In this document: in pieces, positions 33,202 to 45,896 of the stretch
How positions within the stretch are numbered: position 1 is the first letter of the stretch
Layout: each line of letters opens with the position of its first letter
Assembly: GCA_036936605.1 (NCBI GenBank)
Contig: JAUPFV010000001.1
Location: forward strand, 76,713,910 to 76,777,909
Direction of reading: 5' to 3'
Source of the DNA: Limnanthes douglasii subsp. nivea
Lineage: Eukaryota; Streptophyta; Magnoliopsida; Brassicales; Limnanthaceae
Length of the DNA stretch: 64,000 bases
Translations under genes and position numbers: made by a program
The notes under the pieces: model-generated
Told to the model about the DNA's origin: nothing
What the model saw: only the letters and a program-made list of their open reading frames with translations
Databases searched by the model: none

Positions 33202-36200
33202 AATAAGTTCATTAATAAATATTTAGTATATTATGTTCTATTATAAATAAATATTATTGTGTATACGAGATTTGGAGGTACACATTTTTGGTTCACTGCA
33301 CATGGTTTGTTATTGAGATTGGACTTGAGCGTCTAGCTAGCAATCAAGAAATTAGACACAAACATTGATTTTTAAACCAATATTAAAGGTATCGCGCCAC
33401 CAACATCCAAATTTTAGTCAACAACCTCAACTTTTATTTTTTCTTAATGCAACTGATTTTGACATGAAGGGTCTAAATCAGTTGCATTTGGCTATACATG
33501 TTTTTACCTAATTTTGACCTATTCGATCGTAATTAGTTTAGATTTTATAATCCTAATTTAAACTTATTTCAACATATTTGTTTGTTTGTTTGAAACACGG
33601 TTAGAAATTTAAAAAACTTTTGAATTACAACATAATAATAAAATTATAAAATATTAGGTTATAAACAACACCATAAAAATCGGCAAGTCTTCAATAATCT
33701 CTGCAATCATTTAATATGGTTGCATAAGATGCTAGATTTTGGTGTATATCATAATATCTTCGAATAATGCATTAATTTATCAATGACTCCCTCATAAAAC
33801 TATTAAGTAACCATATATGATGAATGGTCGGTATAAATCCCTTCGGTTGGATGATAAATTGTCAAATAAAAAAAGATATTATTATAAAACATATTTTTAT
33901 ATTAAATATATAAGATAAATAAGCTAAATAAAAAAATTATTTACGTTAAAGAAATTATACATGTTTATGTAGGAAATTCAAAAATCTTCTCTTCCGGTGA
34001 GAGACTGCATCTAAAACACCTTTAAAAGGTAAATAGTCGAGCACCATTGTACAAAAAGTATTGAAACGACGTATTGAAACAAGTATGAAACAATGAAAAC
34101 GTATTCGGGTACCGAAATCTAGTTTTCAATATAGACACGTAGAGAGAAACAATCTCGTCTAAATAGTTAGATATTTAACATTTTGTGGGTATATATTATA
34201 AGTTCGTTATGAATTTCTCTAATTAGGTATTGTTTCACATGCGACCATATTTTTTATGTTCCAAAACAAGAGTGAGCTAAAAATCTAAACCACAATGACC
34301 ATTAGTCTCTACATTCGTGGCCTTAGAAATATATGTATGCATGTGTGGAGGAAGGTGGTTAATATACAACAACGTTTTAGGTTGATATGTTCGATCATTT
34401 GTTATTTTTTGGGGTTTTAGTGTCTACCGGGGGGTTAGTCGAGATAATTTTTTGGTTTGACTGATTACTGTTTTTATGTTCTTATATGTGTTGCAAGGGT
34501 TAGAGATGTAGTTATGCTATTTTTTTATTTGATCACATGCTCAAAATAAGATTTTTTTTATTTGACCGAACTATATTTACCCGATTTGTTTTACGTCTTT
34601 TTCATTTTCACCAGTTATTTGAATGGAACAATTTTAGTTAAATTTAGATTGAGTACTTCAAAAACCTTTGTTATGATATATATATTCTACGCTCCCAATC
34701 ATAATCACGTACCAAACCACCTATTGATGAAGGAAAACCCCTCATAGAATATGCTAAATAGTTTAGGCTAGTTTATCATCAAGAGTTGTTTAGTGAGTGT
34801 AATATTATTATAAAAATCAACTTTTTCATAATTATTACATCACATATTTATAGTATCTTTGTTTTTTTTTAATTATTTGGGATTGATAACACATATATCT
34901 TATGACATGTGTCACACATCCATTACAAGAATTATAAATTTACCTTTCAACTACTATGGGTATTTTAGTAAAGTTTTCTCCTTTCTTGCGTTGACTTTGT
35001 TAAATTGGCATTCACATAAAATCTGAGAGACTTCAGAAGGCATCTTCAACAAGACATATGCTATAATTATACCAGTTAATGGTCGTCAGCTGTTGCACTT
35101 AAGGTGACTTGGGCATCGTCTACACAATTGAAAAACTCAAACCTTCCAACCAAATTGTAAGAAGAATTTAACAAACTCAAGCTAAAGATCAGAACTGCTA
35201 AAAAAGAACAACTCAACACCAAAAGAATTACTTGACTTGGTTTTGGACAAACCTCATGAACTAATAGAACAACATTGTACGATATTACCTATGCAACTAG
35301 CCGATCGTAACAAATGGACAATTTGCATGGGCGCATACCTCAAATTCCATCCTGAAGATTATCAAAAAATATGTAAAAAACACGTATATTATTGATAATA
35401 GAGCTTCTAAAAAAATAACTGCTTTTTAACATGAAAATTATACTAATAACGAAGGAAGTAAAACTATAACTATTCATCTTAAAAACATTGTTGAGAATCA
35501 GAATGAATCACCGGGATACTCTTCGTTGTAATCTCCTCTTTATAAGAATACTTAATTTTTTTACGAGATGATGCTTAGAACGATTATCGGCTAGCATCCA
35601 CGTGTTACTTTATTCTTTTATCTGCTTGAAAATCCTTATCTACTAGCTTCTCGTTATTTTAACTTTATGCGGACTATTTCATATTTATTTTGTAGTTTAT
35701 TTATTTAGTTTGATTTTCATAATTACTCGTATTATTTACCACTTTTAAACATTTGCTTATGTGGATGTTATTTATGTAAACACTTTAGAAACTATCGTAA
35801 AAATAAGAAATATATTTTAGAACTCTCATTTATTCGTTGGTTCATAAATAATCTTTGGACATCACTTTTTTCTTGTGTATAATTTGATATTATTCAACAT
35901 ATCTTAAGAATCTTATAAGAACTATCGCTTGATAACTATTTTGTAAATGTTGGTATATTATAATCATTTCTTGAATAACTTGTATATAACACCATCATAT
36001 GTTATATAGTATAATTTTCTATCACTCTTGAAAGGTATTGTAGGCTCTTATACTCTCCAGTGGAGTTTGACTTATAGTCAAGTTCGCTTTGATTGAGTGT
36101 GTGGCCAGTTAGGTTTTATTAACTAGGTTTTTATATGATCACAATGAAGGTCTTTACAGCCTTATTAGTGTGAGGTCTTACATTTTAAAGTTGGCTTTGG

Positions 36201-36354
36201 TTTATAGTCATATTTGCTTGATTATAATCTAATCATAAATTTATAACTTATGTAGTTTTTTCCACTTATTATTTTGAAATAATATAATTTTATAACCCTT
36301 GTAAATCCTCCTACCTGTTAGTTACTCATTGTCGATTTGGAGAAACCTCATAAA

Positions 36355-36610
36355 ACATGTCGCTTTAGAACACGTCAATAATATCATCATAAAGAAATGC
36401 TAGTAATCACTTTAGAAATTTGATATTATTAATTTAGAAAATATTAGTAACCATCGTTTTAGAAAGTATCATTATTATCGTCATAAGAATAATTAGTAAC
36501 CGCAATTTGGAACACTATTGGAGAATTTTAATCGTCGCTTTAGAATGTATCATTATTATTGTCATAAAGAATCACTAGTGACCGTCGGTTTGAAAAACTA
36601 TTACCATCAT
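36355..36610. repeat. Degenerate tandem repeat of about 60 bp
   Basis: The words CGCTTTAGAA, TATCATTATTATCGTCATAA and AATTAGTAACCG recur four to five times with drift at roughly 55-70 bp spacing. No coding potential. Confidence 0.6.
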
Positions 36611-36699
36611 AATCACGCGTTATTTCTTACTTAAAATTTTAAAAATAAAAATATAACAATAGAAGATGTTTGAGAAAAAAAATTAATAAGACGTTTCAT

Positions 36700-37520
36700 T
36701 CATAATGGCCCTTATTTTGTCTCATTAAAAAACCGTTCAACCAACTAGGAAAAAGAGTACAACCCAATGAGCTGCTTTAACCTAAGACTCATCTCGTCGT
36801 TCATCTATCAAATCGACACTTATTTAATTTTCCCTATCATTATCCTCCCATGATGAATTAGATGAGTATGAATCACACAATATTATTAAACAAAAACTTC
36901 CATCCCACACACCATATTAAATGGTGTATGGTTTGTCGCTGATTTATGAGTTGTTCAATATGCCCACTAAACATCATTAAGAAAATCCACCCACTTTCCC
37001 ATAGCCAACTCGAGCTTATTTTTTATCCTATGATAAATATTTTTGTTTGTAAGCTCTACGTTTTTTTACTATGGATATTATGGAGTAAAAAAATATTGTT
37101 TAATCTTATATTTTTTACAAAATGTTGTTATCATGTCATTTTTAAATTATGGGACGTTATCCGTTATTAACACCCTCAGAATTCCAAAGATAACTTAAAA
37201 TACTAGACTGTACAAACTCACAAACTTCTTAAGATCTTATAATCGCCAATATTTTTTCCTCAACCCATTTAGTGAAATTGTCAATGGCTATAATTATGAA
37301 CTACTTTCTCAAATTACTCGAGTTAATTTAGCGAGGCTAAGAACTATTGGATGACAAAAAAAATTATATAAAATTTTAATTCTTGTAATGGATGGCTAAC
37401 TCTAATGTATAAGGATGAATGATCTTACTAACTAATTTTTTTTATTGTGCTTGATAAGGTGAGCATGTGCATATAAAAAAAACATTCGTATGATTTGAGC
37501 CAAAATATGTTATCATACTC
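36700..37520 (-). pseudogene. Ty3/gypsy integrase fossil
   Basis: The - strand, read across frame breaks, gives an integrase in order. Zinc-finger end CFFYMHMLTLSS at about 37480. Core FVIIAIDNFTKWVEEKILA at about 37300. Then EVCEFVQSSIL, a trace of the TDNG region, ELAMGKWVDFLNDV at about 36980, the TPFNMVCGMEVFV-like region at about 36920, and DLIDERRDES at about 36800. The wording fits a Tat/Athila-type gypsy integrase. More than ten stops or shifts are present and no other part of the element was recognised nearby. Confidence 0.75.
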
Positions 37521-38071
37521 CAATGATAGACTATAAATGTATCCTTTGTAGTCTCTCTGGAATAGACGACTCGAAATGTTAGCAACTGAAAAAAAGAAAG
37601 GATTCAAGAAATATTATTGCTAATCGTATGGACAAGTTAGTAATCTTCCCAGTAGTCACGCGTGATGAGATATGCAAATCGTCAGCAATAAAAGGCACAC
37701 TTCTTCAAAATCCAAGCGTCATACGCCATTTTCTAAAAAAGGCAGTGTCAAAACTGTTACTCCCCAAGTGTAGATCCAGTTCACCCACGTGTCGTTCAAA
37801 CGACAAGTAACGAACAAGTAACGACCGTTATGATCATTTAAAGATAAGTTTGAATTTCACACGACAGTGATTCATCTGCTCATAAGTTTGAATTTAATTT
37901 ATCGATTTCCCATTAAAAAGCAAAATCTATAAACTAGGGGGTTCCTTGTTAAGGGGGTATTACCTGGATAGAAGAAAGGAGGATATCCGAGCAGATGAAC
38001 ATACTTAAAGTGAGGAAGATGACCCCGAGTGGGATAGTAATTCGAGCGCATAACAAAAAAATAAAAGGAAC
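37521..38071. other. Intergenic DNA
   Basis: No gene seen. It could include remains of the element that carried the integrase fossil, but no LTR ends were found. The direct phrase CATAAGTTTGAATTT / GATAAGTTTGAATTT appears twice (about 37845 and 37883). Confidence 0.4.
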
Positions 38072-38499
38072 TAAGGTTGAGGCTAAAAAGCACTGTTAGT
38101 CCCCGTGTTTACCACTTGTATCAACATAGTCCTTTTCGTTCACTTCTGCATAAAACTCATCCCCTTCATTTTAAAAATTTGCACAAATAGTCCCTCCGCA
38201 TATTTTGGGGGACCAAAAGTGATACAAAACTTAGGATTTGAGGACCAAAAGTGATATAAAACTTGGGATTTGGGGACCAAAGGTGATACAGAATTTGGGA
38301 TTTGGGGACCAAAAGTGATACAAAACTTAGAATTTAAGTGCCACGTGTCAGTTTTTTAATGGTTTATATGTGCGGAGGACTATATTTGCAAATTTCTTAA
38401 ACAAAGAGGATGAGTTTTATGCAGAAGTGAACGAAAAGGACTATGTTGATACAAGTGGTAAACATGGAGGACTAACAGTGTTTTTTACCCTAAGGTTGA
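38072..38499. mobile_element. Mutator-type MITE with 9 bp target duplication
   Basis: The element itself is 38081-38490 (410 bp), flanked by TAAGGTTGA on both sides (38072-38080 and 38491-38499), a perfect 9 bp duplication. The terminal inverted repeats are about 120 bp: the left starts GGCTAAAAAGCACTGTTAGT, and the right, reverse complemented, starts GGGTAAAAAACACTGTTAGT. They match closely (for example AACATAGTCCTTTTCGTTCA in both). There is no coding capacity; it would have moved with transposase from a MULE elsewhere. Confidence 0.93.
38211..38338. repeat. Four tandem 32 bp units inside the MITE
   Basis: Copies start at 38211, 38243, 38275 and 38307, exactly 32 bp apart (GACCAAAAGTGATACAAAAC then TTGGGATTTGGG), with a few substitutions. 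They form the core between the inverted repeats. Confidence 0.93.
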
Positions 38500-38904
38500 T
38501 TAAGAGCAGAGCGGAAATACTAGGCTAAAATATTTACAATAAAAGAGGTCGACAAATGATCAACCGGACGAGCTTGTCAACAATCTAAGTAGTTCGGATG
38601 TAAGGCCGATTCGAGGAGGAAGCTGAGCTGAATTATCTGCACGCATAATAAGGAGATATACCTATCGTGTTCAAACTGGTATACTGTTAAAACTAAGCGA
38701 TGAAATCATTGAACTATGCTCGGTCGGATACGTGGTTGAAGCAGAACGATCGCTATCCAAAAGAGAAACAATTAAAGCCATAACTTAATGCCACTAGGGT
38801 GGAAGGAATTCTTTGTTATTTCCTTTAACAGAAGGAATAAATATCTCTAATTACATTATTCTTTCCTGATAAATTTTGTGGGATACCACACTAATAGCAG
38901 TGGT
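38500..38904. other. Intergenic DNA
   Basis: No gene or repeat recognised between the MITE and the LINE. TTTAACAGAAGGAATAAATA at about 38825 looks like ordinary low-complexity sequence. Confidence 0.4.
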
Positions 38905-41057
38905 AAAAGGGTCGCCCTTAAAATCGAACTGAGAAAATCCTTCGATAATGTCTGTTGAGATCTCATTTTTGACATTCTTGTCGCGATGAATTTCCATGAA
39001 AAGATGATTACTTGGTTCATTAACTGCATCTCCTTAACTACCTACTCTATTATCATTAATGGTGACCCCTATGGTAACTTTCATGGTAAGAAGGGTCTCC
39101 GACAAGGAGGCCCGATCTCCCCATTCTTGTTTGTCCTTGTCATGCAAGTCCTCTCCAATATTCTGAAGGAAAAAGCAATGACAATTTCTGGTTTATCTGG
39201 AAATGTCAAAATCTCAAAATCACGAATCTCTACTTTACAGAATATCTTATGATTTTCTGTCATGGTGACGTCAACTCTCTCTTTCTCATTAAGAAGAGCA
39301 TTGATGATTTCTACTCCCTTTCGGGAGTTAGAGTCAGCCCCTATGAAAGTCATATTTTCCTTTTCGGAACTAATCCAACCATTTTTAATGAGTTGCTCTC
39401 TATTTTGCATTTTGTGGAAGGTATCGTTCCAGTTAAATACGTAGGTATTCCTCTTCTCATTGGCCGTCTCTCACTCGGTCCGTTGTCATCTTCCTCATAA
39501 AATTACTTCGAGAATTGATTCTTGGACTTCCAAGCATCTCTCGTATGCTGGAAGGCTCCAACTTATTAAGTATGTCTTATTCGCTGGTCAAGTTTACAGG
39601 TCCTCAATCCTTATCCTTCCCTCAAGAATCCTCAAAGAATTGTCACAATAACTCTGTCGTTTCCTTTGGTTGGTTCACGCTATGAAAATTCATGGGGCTA
39701 AAGTGGCTTGCTCCAAATTCACCTCTCCCACGAGGGAAGGCGGCCTTGGGAATTTAGATCTAAAAACCTGGAATTAGGCGGTTGTCCTTAAACATCTCTG
39801 CTCTATCAAAAATAAAAACAAAAATTTCATCTGGTGTGACTTGATTTACTCAGAAAAAACAAAAATAATAACTCCTAGAATCTTGAACTTAGTTCCTCCC
39901 CTTCTTGGATTTGGAGGAAGATCTTACGTCTCTGCCATATTGCTATAATTTATACATGTAGTTATTGGCAATGGTTCGAACACCTCTCTCTAGTTTGACC
40001 TACAACTTCTCTCTACCTCCTTGGTTTCTCATTACGATGCCAACATTATTAATGATTCTAGCCTCGGGAAAAACCTCAAGATCTATGATATTATCCTCGA
40101 CGGTCACTAGAACTGGCCTTCCAATATCAAATCGGCAAGAGCTAGGAATAGTATTAATCTTCAAGAGATCAACAATCTCATTCTCACTATACCCCCTCCT
40201 AGCATCAACTTTATTAATTTTCTATTCTAAACTCGAAGGCTGGCAATCTCAACTTCACTATCAAGGATACGTACAACGTCATTCGAACGCCCGCCCCAAT
40301 CATGGGGTGGGTCGGACTAGTTTGGGATAGATTTAATATTCCTCTCCACTTTTTATTTTGTGGCTTGTCATTCTTGGCAAGCTTTCCCATCGGGACAAGC
40401 TTCTGAGTTGGGGTTATAACATCACACCAAATTGTGTCATTTGAAACTCTGACTCTGAAACTACCTCTTACTTTCTCTTTGATTTTAGTTTCACTAAAAG
40501 TATTTGGACCCATGCTAGTTTTTTATTGGGTTTTCCTCTTATTGCCAGTAGCTGGAAATCTTGGGTTAGTGAGGCGTTAAATTGCTCACAATCTCGAAAC
40601 CATCATATTTAGCGTACTTGCTTTGACGCGGTTATTTACCACATCTGACGGGAGAAGAATGCTAGAGTTTTTGGTTCTCCTCTGACCATTGTCTTTTTGT
40701 GTCTAACCGAATCTTCTCTAATGTTTGGTTGAGATTCCATGGCACCAAAATTTGCTGGCATATGTAGTTCCCATCCTTACTTATCTTTTTTGTATTGTAG
40801 GTCCTCTATTCTCTTGCGCGCAGCTCACATCTCTTCATAGCTGATACTTTTTTTGGGATCCACTAACTGATATATGCTTTTGTTTTTCCGGTTTATTATT
40901 TTGTAGAGTAGTATTATTTGTCTTTCCTATTCGTCATATCTTTTAGACGTTTGTTTTTGTTTGTTATCGGTTGTTTTCCATATCAATTATATCTTTTCGA
41001 AATATGCTTCTGTGTATGAACTCTTTTATTTCAATTTAATATTACACCAAAAAAAAT
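38905..41057 (+). pseudogene. LINE 1: 5'-truncated non-LTR retrotransposon
   Basis: It begins inside the RT fingers (VALKIELRKSFDNVC). RT continues with ILVAMNFHEKMITWF, KGLRQGGPISPFLF and HGDVNSLFLIKKSIDDF. The catalytic FADD box has become FTEY at about 39235-39246, so RT is dead. A zinc-binding RT-associated region (zf-RVT type) follows at about 40200-40650 (HRDKLLSWGY, NCVICNSDSETTSY). The 3' UTR is T-rich, with TATGAACTCTTTTATTTCAA and an A8 tail at about 41050-41057. 5' truncation plus a short A tail is typical of aborted target-primed reverse transcription. Multiple stops and frameshifts are present. Confidence 0.88.
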
Positions 41058-41858
41058 ATTTAACTTACTATCATAAAGTATTTTTTTTATCAGTAAGCAC
41101 TATATAACTAAATTGAAATTTTACAATCATTTTGGGCTAAATCGAAAAATAAAAAGTTAAGGGGAGAAATCTAAGTATAAAGAATTGAAGGGCTAAAGGC
41201 AAAAAGAACAAATCTTTCTGACTAAAGACGAATCAGTAAGACTCCATTGATATTCACCAGAGCTCCAAAGAGAGAACAAAAGCCCGTTTTCGAGATATCT
41301 TCACCAGCTAGAGATAGACAGATTCAGATCAAGAACACAAACTACCCCGTTTCGAGATATCTTCACCAGCTATCCAGAAATAAATCCCTAATTCAGAACT
41401 TGAAACCCTAAAATTAAAGAGCCCCAAATGAGCAATCCACATCTCCACTATAGAACAAAAGAAATCTGGTTCAGATTCAAATCCCCCATAGCTTCCGATT
41501 GACCCAAATCAACTGAATCAAAGAGAGATAAAGCGCAGAAAAACAATCCAAGCAAAACATCATCTGGAGATTAAGCCTTCTAAGAATAGGATCGACCAGC
41601 TTCGCAAAAGAGCTGGTCCTTGATTAACAATTAATCGAGACGAACAAATAAAAAGACATGATGATTAACTCAATAGCTCACATAAGAAGAGATGAGAAAA
41701 AATCAGTCACATGGAGACTTCCTCGAACATTGTGTGACGAAGATGGATACTCAGAGAACAAATGGATTTGCAAGAGAGTACAACAATCAAATCTGAAAAA
41801 TTAACAGCTAAAGTAAGTACAAAAATTAAAGATTAGCTTATTCTAAGTTGACCCATCC
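41058..41858. other. Inter-LINE region, probably LINE 2 3' UTR
   Basis: No open frame of note. On the - strand it follows the end of LINE 2 ORF2 and looks like T/G-rich untranslated sequence. It holds an imperfect direct repeat: CGTTTTCGAGATATCTTCAC at about 41286 and CGTTTCGAGATATCTTCACC at about 41347, both followed by AGCTA. The LINE 2 3' end was not located. Confidence 0.4.
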
Positions 41859-44800
41859 CTATACTGTCAAGGACCAGTATTGCGAGTAAGGGATTGGGGG
41901 GGGGGGTTGAATCGATCGAAATGAATCTTCATCTTGCATTTGAGGGTCCACCTTGCAAATTGTAAGGTTCTGTTCTTGAAATGCATGATGAAGAGACATC
42001 GAAGTAGACAGAAGTTCTCTGATTCGAACAAGAGTTTGCTCAATAGAGACAATTGAGCTGCCCGATTTAAGTAAATAAATTAGGATGTCAGAGTCGCTTT
42101 CTAAATCAATGTTAGAAAGACCTTTGATACTACAAATAACCAGGTCGTCCAACAGAGCTCGAGCCTGTGCTTGGAGAGGCGATTGCTTTCCATAGGTGTT
42201 CCCGTATCCCAAGACTATGTTGCCAAGATGGTCTCTGAGAATAATGGCGCCACTGGTTTCTCCCGATTTATCACAGCAGACATCAGAGTTTAGTTTTAAT
42301 CTACCACAAGAAGGGGGAATCCAATGCAGGTACTTGATTCTGCTCTTAATATCTCTGCATAAATAACAGCCTAAGACATTAGCAGTTGGCTCACAATACT
42401 TCCAGAACTTAAACTTGATTAATTTTGAGTTCTCAAGAGCACAAATAATATATTTAATATGCTGAATTGAAGAATTAGCATGAATGATAGAGCCATTAAA
42501 CTTTAATTTTTTTCTAGCTTGCCAGATAACCGAGTTAATAATGGGTGGCAAGATTGTATTCAAGTGAATTTTTGAAGGCGATGACCAAGACGAGACCCTA
42601 GCCATATGAATAGGGGTCATAAACCTGAAAATCTTGACATTAATTATGTTAGCGAAGTAAGATCAAATCTGCCAAGCATGCTCACAAGAGACAAAGACAT
42701 GCTTGGTGCTCTCCTCATTTGGGCAAAACAGACATTTAGAAGCTAATTTTAAATGTCTCTTCTGCAAAGATACCTCAGTAGGTATAAATTTTTTCAAAAT
42801 CCTTCAGTGAAGAAAAGAACATTTAGATGGTATGACATGATTCCAAGTTCTTTCAAATAAAGATGACTTAGGATAGTTTAGAGTAATTTTGTTCAGAGCC
42901 TCCTTAATATTAAAGAGGCCAGAATTAGAAAGACTCCAATTAATTTTATCTTCCTTGTTAGAATCGATTTTTAACTTTTTAATTTGATTTATACTAGAAC
43001 TTGAAAGTAAAGGACTTATCATGTGCAGTAGCAATGAGTTGTTCCTCCACAAGTAATTGATAGGTTCACCAATAAACCAGTAGTTCTCAGAGCCTTCATC
43101 AAATTTAATTAGAGGAGGAGCACCAAACCATCTGACTAACCATACGTCAACATCACCTTTGCCAATAATCCAGGTAATGTTCTCTTCAGTATCATTTTTA
43201 ACTTCAATAATTCTCTTCCAAGTTAAAGAGCCCTTCCTATTACTGTTTTGACAAGGATGATGGTTCATTTACTTCTAAAGAAAAACCATAGCTTCATAGA
43301 TTAAACTCTCTGGTAATCAACAAGCCTGTGAACATTAAGACCTTCTTCACTGTAACTCTTACAAATGGAGTTCCACGAACTCAAGTGAATACTATTCTTA
43401 TCACTAGATGAGTCCCACAAAAACCTATTAAGTATTTTATCTATTTTGCAGATAATGGAGGACGACAGCTTGCAACTTTGACTCTAGTAAACAGGGATGG
43501 GGAGAAGGACACTCTTGATTAGAGTGAGCCTTCCAGCAAAGGACAAGTTCTTGCCTTCCCAGCTAAGAACCTTGCTGTTGATCTTGTCTATCAAAGAAAA
43601 GAAGTTGGAGACTCTGTTTGTGGAACTCAGGTTAACACCAAGGTAAGTAGTAGGCAACTTTCCAATACTGAAGTTTGTAAGGATTTGAATACTTTTTAGT
43701 TGTTTTAATTGATGTTGCTGGCAGCTACTAACTGAGTTTTATCTCTATTAATAACTTGACCAGAAGCATCATGATAAACCTGCAAAAGAGGGCCAGTAGA
43801 ATCCATAGATGAAGTTAGTCCATTTGAAAATACTAATAAGTCATCAACAAAAGCAAGACATGGAATGTCAATCTTGCTTCTATTTTTATACTTAATAGAG
43901 TTATCAGAAATATAAAGACTAGCTAGACCCCTGATTAAATCTTCCTCAGCAAGGATGAACAGACTAGGAGATAAATGATATTCTTGTCTGATCCTCTTAC
44001 TGGTTTTGAAAAAACCAACAGATCGACCATTAATTAATATACTTGCATAGACTGAAGTTATAATGTTACTAATAATTTTAATAAAGTGATTATTGAAACC
44101 AAAACTAGAAAGAACTTTAAAAATGAACTCGTGAGATAGGTTGTCGAAGGCTTTCGACATATCCACTTTGATAATAATGTTGCTGCTTTTGGTTTTCCTT
44201 TTCAGGTCATGAAGGAGCTCCTTGACTATCAGAATATTTTCGTGGATAGATCTCCCCTTCACGTAAGCCCCCTATACTTCTGAAATTAGATTAGGTAAAA
44301 GGTTAGCTAATCTATTGTTAATTAATTTGGACATTAGTCTGTTAAGAATAGTGCATAGGGATATAGGTCTAAAATGATTCCAATAACTAGGGTTATTAAT
44401 TTTAAGGATCAAGCAAATCCCAATAGCTTTGATCCCTTTAGGGATAGTTTCACCTTTCAAAAAATCAGACATAGCATAGTAGATATCCTGCTTAATGATC
44501 AACCAACATGTAGTGAAAAAACAAGTGTTGAAGCCAGCAATGCCAGCTTCACTAGATGGCTTTAAGCACTTAATTGCATGAAGGATTTCGTCTTCAGTAG
44601 GTTTGGCAAGTAAAAACTCATTGTCTTCATTAGAAACAATGTTAGGAATATGATGAAGAACATCAGTATAGTGAATTTCATTAGTATTAGAGATAAAAAA
44701 AACATATCTTTAAAGTATTTTTCCACAGAAACATCCATCAAGTCTTCATTACTAATCCAAACATCATTGATTTTGATGTTAGCTATTCTATTACGCCTTC

Positions 44801-45890
44801 TTTTCTTCTTGACAAAATCATGATAAGTTTTTGTATTTCTGTCCCCATTTTTAATCCAAGCTCTGTATGTTTTCTGCTGCGAGAAGCTTTCCTCCATCAA
44901 AAGAGCAAGCAGGTTGTCATCAATGGCTTTGGACAGCCTGATCTTGTCCTCACTGCCCTTGCTAATAAGATACTTATCTTAAAAAAGGGAAACTCTAGCC
45001 TCAATATCTTTGACATTGTCAAAGATGTCTCCAAAGGTATCTCTGTTCCATTTCTTTAAATCTCTTTTAAGTCTTTTCAGCTTACCCCACAAGACATTAA
45101 GGGGGTTACCAGTCATGTTTCTCTGCCAACTGTCCTCAACAGTTTTAAGAAAACTAGGGTATTTAGTCCACATATTAAGGAACCTAAAATTGCTACTTAT
45201 CTTTCTGTTTTTACTGTTGATGCAGACTTTTAAAGGGCAATGGTCGGAACATGTACGGGCCATATGGCTCACATCAGTGGTGTTGAACCTAGCAGTCCAA
45301 TCCTCATTGATGAATATCCAATCTAATCTCTTGCCCTTGAGGCTTCTCATCCAGGTAAATTTTATGCCCATATAGTTAGTTTCTTCAAGCTTGCAGTCAG
45401 TAATCATATTGTTAAAATCGTCTACACTTTGCTAACAAAAGTTGTTGCAGTTAATTTGGTCAGAAAATGATCTAGAAGAATTGAAATCACCAAGGACCAA
45501 CAAGTCCTTAACAGTTGAAGAGATGATCTTCAAGACATTCCAAAGATCAAGTCTTCCATTCCTCTGGAACTTACCATACACCGAGGTAACATAAATAAGC
45601 TTATTATAATTAGGAATAATGACTTCAGTGTGCACCAATTGAGAATGATCAATCTTTATGCTTAATTGAATATCATCCTGCCAAAAGATCCACAACTTAT
45701 TAGAAATGTTAGCATAAGAATTACTAAATTTTATATAAGAAGCAATAACATCAAGTTTTTTAGGAAGAATGAATGGCTCTTGAATAAAAGTAGTTGAATA
45801 TTATGGCTCTTGACAATAGACTTAAGAATTCTTTGAGAAGACTTATTGCTTATTCCCCTTATATTCCACGAGAGAATATTAATCATGAGA
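41859..45890 (-). pseudogene. LINE 2 ORF2: endonuclease-RT-RNase H
   Basis: From the N-terminus: the apurinic endonuclease (ILSWNIRGISNKSSQRILK at about 45885; VLGDFNSSRSF at about 45480; SDHCPLKVCI at about 45240). RT spans about 44900-43700 (YWNHFRPISLCTILNRLMSK; KVDMSKAFDNLSHEFI; catalytic LAFVDDLLVFSNG with both Asp). The zf-RVT-type region is at 43268-42700 (WSLSNSGLFNIKEAL, CLFCPNEESTKHVF). A C-terminal RNase H is at about 42330-42050 (LKLNSDVCCDK, SPLQAQARALLD, LESDSDILIYLL) with Ala in place of the usual Glu. Stops occur at about 45430, 44980, 44560, 44270 and others. It would nick target DNA and reverse-transcribe the LINE RNA in place. Confidence 0.88.
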
Positions 45891-45896
45891 ATCCTT

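Larger units (their letters stand above)
30779..36354. other. AT-rich intergenic DNA with TA microsatellites
   Basis: About 5.6 kb with no open frame longer than about 63 codons and no recognised protein homology. It contains several TA runs (listed separately) and scattered low-complexity sequence, and is probably old TE-derived DNA. I could not assign any part to a family. Confidence 0.6.

Noticed and set aside
45010..45375. 121-codon + strand open frame
   Set aside because: It is complementary to LINE 2 ORF2, whose endonuclease motifs are clear on the - strand.
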